Source: JAGXQV01 sp964451375
Lineage (GTDB): Bacteria; Pseudomonadota; Gammaproteobacteria; Burkholderiales; Sulfuricellaceae
Assembly (NCBI GenBank): GCA_964451375.1
Contig: CAYVIN010000025.1
Coordinates: 1 to 52,086, forward strand
DNA: 52,086 nucleotides
Direction of reading: 5' to 3'
Below the pieces are notes generated by a model. That model ran no database searches and had not been told where the DNA came from. It saw nothing but the letters and a program-made list of their open reading frames with translations. The translations under genes and the position numbers were made by a program. Shown piece by piece: positions 25,601-33,700 of the stretch. Position 1 is the first letter of the stretch, and every line of letters starts with the position of its first letter.

Positions 25601-26333
25601 AGGGGATAGGCTGTTCCAGCCGGCCTTTCGCCAAACCGACAATGCTGTCGCGCAAGGTCAGCAGGTGAACGGTGATGGAGCGCGCAAAAACCAGCGAAAT
25701 CAGCCCCAGCAGAAGGCTCCCGAAAATCAGGTAGATCACGGTTTCGCGGACTTCCTGGCGATAGGCGAGGCGCGCTTCCTGGTACATTCGGGTGGCGCTG
25801 TCTTCGGAAAAATCGTCGATCCGTTCGAGCGCCGCCGTCAGCGCAGTGTTGGGGTTGCCGGGATAGGCGTCTGCGGTGCGTTGCCAGGCGGCTTCGGTCT
25901 TGCCGGCAAGGGCCAGCGCCAGGGTGGTGTCATGAAAGGTCATCAAATCGCGAAAGCGGGTTTCCGCTTCGCCGATGTCGCGGGGGTCGCCACGATAGGA
26001 TTTATGCAGCGTTTCGACGCCTTCCGCAAAGCGGCTTTTGTAGGTCTCCAGACGCCCCGCCAGCAGGATGCGCCGCGCGCTGTCGGGCTCGTGGATGGTT
26101 TCGCGAAGGATGCCGCGATAGTCGATGGCGACGTATTTGAGGTCGCGGATCACCTTGGTGGTGACGTGGGGCTGCTGATAAAAGGTCTCGCTGATTTCCG
26201 CGAGGCGCGCCAAGGGTGGTAAGTTCGCCAGCCCCATAACCAGCAGCGCCAGCATCGCCAAAGCGGCAAACGCCGCCATGCGCCGGGATATCGGCCAGCG
26301 TTGGGGAATCTGGAAGAGGCTGGAAATTTTCAT
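22647..26333 (-). CDS. Hybrid sensor histidine kinase (4HB-HAMP-GAF-HisKA-HATPase-REC-REC-Hpt)
   Basis: A 1228-residue membrane kinase. Order: membrane span (about 18-40), periplasmic helical domain (about 45-205), second span (about 207-227), HAMP, GAF domain (about 290-420), coiled coil, HisKA with the phospho-His in FLANMSHEIRTPMN (about residue 507), HATPase (LVNNAIKFTERGE and GTGLGLSISKRLV), first receiver (VLVVDDN; LMDWKMPG), second receiver (LLVEDN; LMDCQMPV), and Hpt with HTLKGLAGNIGA (about residue 1087). All phosphotransfer residues appear intact. It is followed by the HD-GYP regulator. The ATG at 26333 stands at the edge of a MITE-like element that supplies its ribosome site. Confidence 0.9.
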   Translation of the reverse strand: MKISSLFQIPQRWPISRRMAAFAALAMLALLVMGLANLPPLARLAEISETFYQQPHVTTKVIRDLKYVAIDYRGILRETIHEPDSARRILLAGRLETYKSRFAEGVETLHKSYRGDPRDIGEAETRFRDLMTFHDTTLALALAGKTEAAWQRTADAYPGNPNTALTAALERIDDFSEDSATRMYQEARLAYRQEVRETVIYLIFGSLLLGLISLVFARSITVHLLTLRDSIVGLAKGRLEQPIPYQDMHNEQGEMGRALEVLRQVSVEQSIQTRIKSHVAEIARELQTATSFEVFGNTLCAALGPLLKLGYGAFYRVEKAQQQLHRCGGFACAGEDDAAVLAWGQGLVGQAARDKCRVTLQSADREVRIGAGKIRLGQVLVMPLVLRDEVLAVVELGAADEFDGAALALLDALLPVAALNLEILSANLETRELLETTQAQAQALAVSEQQLRVRKSELEENNIRLAEQADQLEAQKASLLAQREELELAKQAAEAATQAKSDFLANMSHEIRTPMNAILGMAHLALQSGLDAKQRNYIEKLDGAARNLLGIINDILDFSKIEAGKMQFERSAFYLDEVLEQLADLSVIKAQDKGLELLFDIAPETPRALLGDALRLGQVLVNLVNNAIKFTERGEITLRVRKLGATPDGVRLRFEVQDSGVGLSEAQRAKLFQAFTQADTSTTRKYGGTGLGLSISKRLVEMMDGEIGVDSVAGQGSTFHFSACFGVADAALPTPAAPPDVAGLRVLVVDDNGAAREILSAMLTSLGFPALAVSGGAQALSELERAQRAGLPYGLVLMDWKMPGMDGVEAIRRIRSDAALTATPAFVMVTAYSRDELLQEAAGLVIDGLLVKPVSPSSLLDGILGAFGKTVAQRPSRHREESWKEAQAGLRGARLLLVEDNLLNQELALEILQEAGICVDVAENGAAALEKLAAGEYDGVLMDCQMPVMDGFEATRRLRAEPRYAALPVIAMTANAMAGDKEKCLECGMTDHIPKPIDVGQLFLTLGQWIKPRASAETLTLPAAAPEAEEPPDIPGVDWDAALTRMGGNVALLHKQLARFAETQADAVQRVQAALQQNDLDGAQREVHTLKGLAGNIGAAELATRAAMVEYVLKRGESAGLDAALQDLAARLARLTASIAAAAQVAPDESPALLDNAALQDDMRKLAALLSSDDSRAAKVVEGVATQWRALGQPDAARQLAKQVAQYEYESALTLLGATAQALGIPIQ

Positions 26334-26334
26334 G

Positions 26335-26574
26335 ATCCTATATTCCTCAGTTGAACGGGCTGGAGTGCGCGGTTTTTGGGGCGCAGGGCAAGGCGCGACG
26401 ACGAGTAATGGTCGCTCCATTGCGAGGAGAAGCAACGCAGCCATGCGCCCCACAAACCGTGCAATCCGGCCCGTAGCGCTCTCACCATACGGGTGAATCG
26501 TAAATATGAAACAAAGCAATTTAGAACCAACGGCCTACTCCCTTTGGCAAGCGGTCAACTGAGGAATATAGGAT
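26335..26574. mobile_element. MITE-like element with 20-bp perfect terminal inverted repeats
   Basis: The ends, 26335-26354 and 26555-26574, are perfect reverse complements of each other (TCAACTGAGGAATATAGGAT on the plus strand at the right end). Within it, about 26354-26474 is a long imperfect palindrome centred on 26414 (AATGG/CCATT around TCGCT), and 26475-26554 is unpaired unique sequence. No transposase is encoded, and no target-site duplication can be seen. The left end directly abuts the start codon of the hybrid kinase. The family is not identified; other copies should exist in the genome if it is a MITE. Confidence 0.7.
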
Positions 26575-26644
26575 GATTGCGGCTCGCAAATTTGTTCCGC
26601 ATTATCGGTGCGCTCGCCGCACCGGCGCAAGCAACTAAATAAAG
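26575..26644. other. Gap between the MITE-like element and the XrtH-associated gene
   Basis: Seventy bases with a 7-bp stem (CGGTGCG with CGCACCG, near 26605-26625) but no T-run on either side. This is a possible weak transcription or mRNA-end structure for the exosortase operon; nothing else is seen. Confidence 0.3.
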
Positions 26645-27241
26645 TCAGCGCGGCGAACCGTCGGCGCGGGAGAGCAGCCCTTCGAGCATTATTGCGCCGA
26701 GAAATTTGCGGTTGAGCGCCAGCCAGATCACCACCGGGGCCAGCGGCGGGAATATCAGCGCCCCGAACTGGTAGCCGAGCGCCACGGCGTCGCGCTGCCA
26801 CCCGCTGAATCCGGCCTGCGCCACGATTTCCGGGCCGCCGGTGATGGCGACGTTTTGCAGGAAGGTGAAACAAATCCCCCATACCTGGGGAATCAGTAAA
26901 AGTAGCGCACCGAACGCCAGCTTGAGCGGACGACGCCCGCCTGCCGTGGATAAAGACAGGGCAAGAAACAGCGGCAGGCCATAGGCGGAAATCAGGGAGT
27001 TCACTTCCAGTTCCAGCGCGGCCCACTGACCGGCGGAATGGAAGGGAATGGTGACGGTGAGCAAAGCGCCGTTGATCGAGGTTGCCTGGATCAAGGCCGG
27101 GAACACACGCTGGAGCACTTCACCGGCCAGCCGGTTGGCCGGCCACACAAACCAGGCTGCACCCACATACCACCCGGCAAAACACGGCGGCAGCCACAAC
27201 GCGGCGCGTAACAAAAACCCGTATAGGGGGTTAAACCGCAT
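26645..27241 (-). CDS. Exosortase H-associated membrane protein
   Basis: A 198-residue membrane protein with about five hydrophobic segments (near residues 8-30, 83-98, 107-128, 153-175). It overlaps the xrtH stop by 11 bases. Its placement directly after an exosortase H gene, its size and its hydrophobicity match the family annotated as exosortase H-associated membrane protein; I recognise it mainly by context and general resemblance. Its role in sorting is unknown. A KTDF- or sortase-type catalytic set is not present. Confidence 0.7.
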   Translation of the reverse strand: MRFNPLYGFLLRAALWLPPCFAGWYVGAAWFVWPANRLAGEVLQRVFPALIQATSINGALLTVTIPFHSAGQWAALELEVNSLISAYGLPLFLALSLSTAGGRRPLKLAFGALLLLIPQVWGICFTFLQNVAITGGPEIVAQAGFSGWQRDAVALGYQFGALIFPPLAPVVIWLALNRKFLGAIMLEGLLSRADGSPR

Positions 27242-27728
27242 AAGCCGGTTGGCGCACCGGCAACGCCCGCACCCAGATCAGCCACACCACCAGAACATCG
27301 AGCATGATGAGCGCCTGCCACAGGTACAGATGCGCCCAGTCGAACAAGGTGTGATCCCATTGCGCGAGGTAGAACAGCGAAATCACCCGCACCACGTTGA
27401 GCCCCTGAATCGCGGCCAGTCCGGCGGCCAGTCCCGCCAGTTTGTATTTCCACGGGGCGGGAAACGCCAGAACCGCAGCGACCAGCACGATGGCCGCTTC
27501 GATACCGTTACAACCGGCCTGCACTTCCACGCCGATACCGGTGGCGGGGTTGAGGATGGTAATCCCCTGCGCCACCACCTGGTTATCCAGCACCTGCACG
27601 AGTCCAACACATAGGGCGGCTAACATTTCCGTCCACGGTTCGACCACCCACTGTTGCGCGGCAGGTGTCAATTCCCAGGTAAACAGAATGCCGACCACCC
27701 CCAGAAAAACGATCAGGAATCGTCCCAT
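27231..27728 (-). CDS. xrtH: Exosortase H (XrtH), transpeptidase-like sorting protease
   Basis: A 165-residue integral membrane protein of the exosortase/archaeosortase superfamily. The catalytic triad is visible: Cys73 in VQAGCNGIEA, Arg114 in NVVRVISLF, and His133 in WAHLYLWQ. Exosortases cleave a C-terminal sorting signal in the inner membrane before surface display; XrtH acts on the IPTLxxWG-type signal. The short length is typical of XrtH. The start lies 4 bases after the stop of the giant substrate candidate, which ends in such a signal. No EPS biosynthesis genes, usual partners of other exosortases, are nearby. Confidence 0.85.
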   Translation of the reverse strand: MGRFLIVFLGVVGILFTWELTPAAQQWVVEPWTEMLAALCVGLVQVLDNQVVAQGITILNPATGIGVEVQAGCNGIEAAIVLVAAVLAFPAPWKYKLAGLAAGLAAIQGLNVVRVISLFYLAQWDHTLFDWAHLYLWQALIMLDVLVVWLIWVRALPVRQPAYAV

Positions 27729-27732
27729 AGGA

Positions 27733-30700
27733 TCACCCGATCCGGCGTCGGCTTTGCCACAGCCCCAAGCCGCCCATCAGCAGCACCAGCAGCGCCAGCC
27801 CCGCCGGAGACAGCGCCGGTACCGGAGAGGTATTTACCTCGGGGTTGCTGATTGCCGTGGAAGAACCATTCGCCACCGCTTCCACGTTGTCGGTAATGGT
27901 GCCGTCGCCATTGGTGTCCCAGGTGGCGCGGGCCGGGCTGTCGGAACAGTTTGCCCCGGAACGGTAAGTGGATTTGAAGGTGATGCTCACCCCGTTGGCC
28001 GCTGCGGAGATGCTTTTGCCGGTATCGGGGGCGATTTTCCCTTCAAACACCACGCTCTTCGAGGCCGAATCGTAAGTGCATTTGCTAACCGTCGAAGCGC
28101 CGCTCACCGTGCAGTTTGCGCTGCCCGGGATATACGTCGTACCGGTCGGGATGGGATCCTTGATACGCACGTTGAGGGTCTTGTTGTTGGTATTGTTGGC
28201 CCATTCGGTGCCGCACTGGATTTCCGTGGGGCTGGTTTGCTTGGTGGTGGTCGATCCGCTGGGCGCTTTGTTGACCAGCGCATTCCCCTTGATCGCCGTG
28301 CTGCCGTTGGCGGAATCCGCTGCGGCGTTGGCCCCCTGGCAGGTTTTGGTGGCGATGCTCGAAGTCACGTTGATGGTTCCCGCAGTCGGCGCGGTATACG
28401 TCAAGGTGAAACCGGCGGTCTGTCCCGCCGCCAGGGTGGTCGGCAAGCCGCTGATAATCAGCGAGCCGGTGGACTTATTGAAGTCGCAGGTCGCCCCGCT
28501 GCACACAAAACCGCTGATCGTCGAAACACTGCCGGCGTAGGTCACGTCGGTTGCGGGGATATTGCCCTTGTTGGAAAAACTGAACGAAACACTGACCGCC
28601 ACGCCCGCTTCAACCTGGGCAGGCATTCCCACCGAGGTGGTGACATCCGCATAACTCTTGGTGCAATCGCTGCTGACCGGCGGTTTCGGATCAGTGGGTT
28701 TGGGGGTCGGCGTCACCACCGGCGGGGTTTTCACCGTCAGCGTCGCGGTGGCCGGATCGACGTTGCAGCCTACCGTGGTATTCAGGGCGCAGGCCGGAAT
28801 GGTGTTGGTATAACTTCCCGCTGCGGCGACGGTGACGTTCAGGGAAACCGTACACCCCCCCGCCGGAATCACCGCACCACCGCTGTAACTGAGGGTGTTA
28901 CCGCCCGCCGCCGCGTTTACCGCACTCGGGCAATTGGTGGAAAGCCCGTTCGGCGTGGCGACCAGCATCCCCGCCGGGAAACTGTCGGTAAAGGTGCTGG
29001 ACAGCGCAATCGAGGTGCCGTTGGCATTCCCGAAAGTGAGAACCAGCAGCGAGGTTCCGCCCGGCTCGATTTCGGCAGGATTGAATATCTTGCTGATCGT
29101 CGGTTTGGAGTAGGTGCGCGGCTTGTCATCCACCGGGATTTTGACGGTCAACACGGAAGTCCCCGGATTGGGGTTGTTGCCGCGATCCGTCTGCAAGCCA
29201 CCCGTCGGAACGGTATTGGTATAGGTTCCCTGGTTTGCCGCAGTGACGTTGACCTTGATGGTGCAGCCGCCTGCCGGAACCGTCGCGCCATTCGCGTAGA
29301 CCACGGTGAAACCGCCTGCCGCCACCGAGACGCTGCCCAGGGTGCAGGTGCCCGACAGTCCGACCGGGTTGGCGATGATCACGCCCGCCGGCAGGGTGTC
29401 GGTGAGTTGCGCCGTGAGGGTGGCTGCAACGGTGTTCGGATTACCCAGCGTCAGGGTCAACACCGATACGCCGTTGGGCTGAATTTCAGTGGGCGTGAAC
29501 GTTTTCGCGAGGGTCACGTTGGAAGACACCGTCAGCGTCGAAGAGGTCGCCACCGCGTTGTTACCCACCGAGGTCTGCAATGCGCCTGCGGCGATGGTGT
29601 TGGTGTAGACGGCGGTGGTTGACGATGTCACGTCCACCGAGAAGGTACAGCCGCTGCTGGCGGGAATCGTGCCGCCGCTCTGGTAGGTGACGGTGGTGTC
29701 GCCGGGAGTCGGCGTCACCACTTTGGCGGCGGTACACCCGCCGCCTATCGCCAGATTGGGCGGTGTCGCCACGGTCAGGCCAGCCGGCAGGGTATCGACC
29801 AGATCCGCCGTCAGCGTCGCCGGCGTCGCATTGTTGTTGGCCAGCGAAATGCTCAGTTTGGAGGTTCCCGCCACCGGGATGGATACCGGTGAAAACACCT
29901 TGCTGATGCTGGGCGGTTGCAGCGGGTTGACGAACAGGGTTGCGGTTGCGCCCGCCGTGTTGCTGCACGCACCTGAAGTCGCCAGATCGCCGATGGCGAC
30001 CGGATTGGCGTAGGTGCCGGGGGTGCCTGAGGTGACATCCACCATGATGGTGCAGCCGCCTGCCGGAATGGCTGCGCCGTTGGCGTAGGTGATGGTGTTG
30101 CCGGCGGCGGCGGCGGTGACGCTCCCGGTAACGCAGGTGCCGCCGATGTTGGGGGTATTCGCCACCACCACGTTGGCCGGCAGGGTGTCGGTGAAAGTCG
30201 ATGTCAGGTTAATGGTCGAGGCGTTGGGATTGCCGAGGGTGTAGGTAATCCGCGCCGTTCCGCCGGGATTGATGGTGTTCGGCGAAATCGATTCCTGGAT
30301 GGTCGGCGGCTGGGGCGCATTCACCAGCAGCGTAGCGCTGGTCGAGGTCGGATTGCTGCCGGCGGTGGTCGTCGCCAGCGCCCCGGCGTTGATGGTGTTG
30401 GTATAGCTGCCGCCGGAAGTCCCACACGCGCCGCCTGGGTTGGAAGTCACATCCACCGTAATGGTGCAGCCGCCCGCCGGAATGGTCGCGGTATTGGCAT
30501 AGGTGACGGTGCTCCCGCCGGCAACGGCAGTAACACTGCCGGTGGTGCAGGTGCCGCCGATGTTGGGATTGGCGGCAATCACCACATTGGCCGGCAAGGT
30601 ATCGATCAAATCGCCGTTAACCGTGAGCGCCCCGGTATTCGGGTTGCCGAGGGTCAGGGTCAACGTGGAAGTCCCGCCCACGCTGATCGACGACGGGGTG

Positions 30701-33700
30701 AACGACTTGCTCAGGGTCGGCGCGGCGGGGACACACACGCCAAGGGTGGCGACCGCCGGTTGCTGGTTCGCGCCGGCGGAGGTGGACAACTGCCCGGCGG
30801 CGATGGTGTTGGTGTAATTGCCGCAAGTTGCGGTAGTCACATCGACGGTGATGGTACAGCCACCTGCAGGAATGCTCGCACCGCTGGCGTAGGTGATGCT
30901 GGAAGCGCCGGCGGTAGCGGTAACGCTGCCGGTGGTGCAGGTGCCGCCGATATTGGGCGCTGCGGCCACCACCAGCGCGCCGGTTGCGGCGGTGTTGCCG
31001 GGCAGCGCATCGACGAATGCGGAACTCAGGGTAATCGGGCTGGCGGTGCTGTTGCCCAGGGTAATGATCAACGTCGATGTCCCAGCCGCCGCAATCGACG
31101 CCGGGTTAAAACTCTTGCTCACGCTTGACGGCGGTTTCACCGTCAGCGGGGTACACACCTGGCCGGGATTGGTCAAATTCTGGTCGTTCGCCAACTGGCT
31201 GATGTTGATACAGTTGGTATAGGTCGCCGGCGTATTGGCCATCACTCGCGCCTGGAAGGTACATGACAACCCCGCGCCCAGCGATGCGCCGCTTAACGCC
31301 AGCGTATTGCTGCCCGCCACCGCAGTCACCACGCCGTTGCTGCAAGTGGTGCTGGCGGTCGGGGTGGAGTCGATGGCCAGGCCGCTCGGCAGAGTATCGG
31401 TCAAGCGGATCCCGGTCAGGGTGGAAGTGGAGTTGTTCGTCACCGTCACCGTCAGGGTGCTGTAGACGCCGGCATTCACCGAAGTCGGGCTGAAGGCTTT
31501 GTTGATGGTGGGCTGATTCACCACGTTCAGGGTGGAAGTGGCCGACGAGGGATTACACACCCCCTGATTGGTCGTCACGGAACACGCCCCGATGGTGTTG
31601 TTATAGGCGCCCAGCGCCGCCGCCGTGACATCCACCTGGACGTTACAGGTGGAGCCGGGACTGATCGACACACCGGAGAGCGTCACCAGATTGGACGCCG
31701 CGTTCGCCGTCACCGTGCCGCCGGTACAGTCGGTGCTGCCGTTGGGCACATTCGCCACGACCAGCCCCGCCGGAAGCGTATCGGTAAAACTCACCCCGGT
31801 CAGGATCAGAGGATTAACCGCATTCGGGTCATACGTGCTGACCAGCTTGAATTTCAGCGTGGTGGTCTGACCCGGCCCGATATAGGCAGGCGAAAAACCT
31901 TTCATGACGCCCAGCCCCTGAAGGGTGGACAACGACGCCGTGGTCGCCAGCGGGTTGGTATACCCTTCCGTACTGGAAATCGCGTTGGCCGGAATGTAGT
32001 TGGTCAGATTAAGGAACTTCACCGAAGTGGTTTGCAAATAGACATGGCAGGTTCCGTTGGCCGCCAGCGTAGCGCCTGACAAACTGACCTTGTTGTCGCC
32101 GGGCACTACCGAAACCGTGCCGCCCGCGCAATCGGTGCTGGCGTTGGGCACCAGATACACTTCGATGCCGGTCGGGAAAGTATCGGTAAAACCGGCGTTA
32201 TGGATGGCGACGCTGGAGTTGTTGATCACGTCGATTTGCAGCGTCGAAGGAACACCGCCGGTCACCAGCACCGGGCTGAAGGATTTGTTGATACCGATCG
32301 ACGCGGCGGCGGCGGTCAGCGTTCCCGTCACGGCGGCGGTGCTCACCGGCCCTTCGGCGCTGGTGATGCTGCCGGCGGGGACGGTATTCACCCACGGCCC
32401 CGCGCCGCTCGTCACCACGTCAAACGAGAAGTCGCAACTTGCCCCGGCGTTTAACGTCGCGCCCTGCAAACGCGCCTGTTGCTGACCGGGGTTGACGATC
32501 ATCGTCGGCGAACCCGCGCAATTGGTGGTGGCGTTGGCTGGGTTGGCGATTTTCAGCGTACCGGTCGTCCCGGTGGTGAAATCGCTGTCGTTCAGGGAAA
32601 CGTTGGTCAATTGGGCGTTAAAGCCGTTGGTCACGGTAATTTTGACCCGCGACACGCCGCCGGAAGTTACCGAAGTCGGCGAGAAGGTTTTGGTTCCCGA
32701 CAACCCGGTGCCGATCACCAGATTGGCCGTCACGTTGGCCGGAATGGTGCCGGCGCTGCTGCTGAAATTGGCCGGGGTGATGGTATTGGTATGAGTCCCC
32801 ACGGTAGTGCCGGTAACTTTCACGGTGATCGTACATTCCGTGTATTCCGAAGCATTGGGGCGAGTCGCCACCGTGCCGCCGGTCAGGATCACCTGATTGC
32901 CGCCCGGGAAGGCTTGCAGCGCACCGCCGCAATTGTTGGTCGCCGCCGGGTTGGCGGCCAGGGTCAGTGCTGCAGGAAGGGTGTCGGTCAGGTTGACGGC
33001 GGTCAGCGACGCCAGGGTACGGTTGCGTATCTTGATGGTCAGCGTCGATGTTGCACCCTGGGCGATACTGCTGGCGCTGAAGCTTTTGGTCACGGCAACG
33101 GCGGCGACCGACGCCACGTTAAGCGCGACCGGCGTGGGGCTGGCGGCGGTATTCCTGACCACCCCGCCCGGCCCGGTGCCGGCGCCCCAAACCCCGATGG
33201 TCGCGGCATCGGAAGCGGGAATCTGGTTGGTAAACGTTAATCCGGTGGCTGCGGTTCCGGGAAGCAACGCCTTGAACGTCACCGTACAGGTGCCGGGCGT
33301 GGTTCCCGTTCCCGCTGCAACGGTACCGGCGCTCCACATCAAACCGGCGTCCGTGCCGCCAACCGGGGCTGCCCCGGTGGATGTGCCGGCAGCATTAGTG
33401 CCTGTCCAGGTTCCGCCGGTACACCCGGCGGAAAGCGTAGGATCGCCGCTATCCTGCAACAACATTTGAGTGCCGCCGGCGTTCGGCAACACGTCCAGAA
33501 AACTGACGTTGGTCACTTGTGCGCCCGACCAGTTGCTGATGGTCACGGCAAACTGCGTCCATTGTCCGGGCGCGACGTTTTGTACCGTCACCGTTTTGCT
33601 CAGCGTCAGTTGCGCATTCACCGCCAGATTGGCGCTCGCGCTGGGGCTGTTGTGGCCGGTGGGATTCACCACTGCATTGCCCGCTACGGTATTGGTATGG

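Noticed and set aside
22647..26519. Longer N-terminus of the hybrid kinase from 26519
   Set aside because: The extra 62 residues are a translation of the MITE-like element; the ATG at 26333 matches kinase starts and has a ribosome site.
26605..26625. Intrinsic terminator after the XrtH-associated gene
   Set aside because: The stem is present, but there is no T-run on either strand.
27442..29622. Plus-strand open frame (726 residues) opposite the giant repeat protein
   Set aside because: Its Gly/Arg-rich, repetitive composition mirrors the repeats of the opposite strand; several similar shadows occur along 27.4-35 kb.
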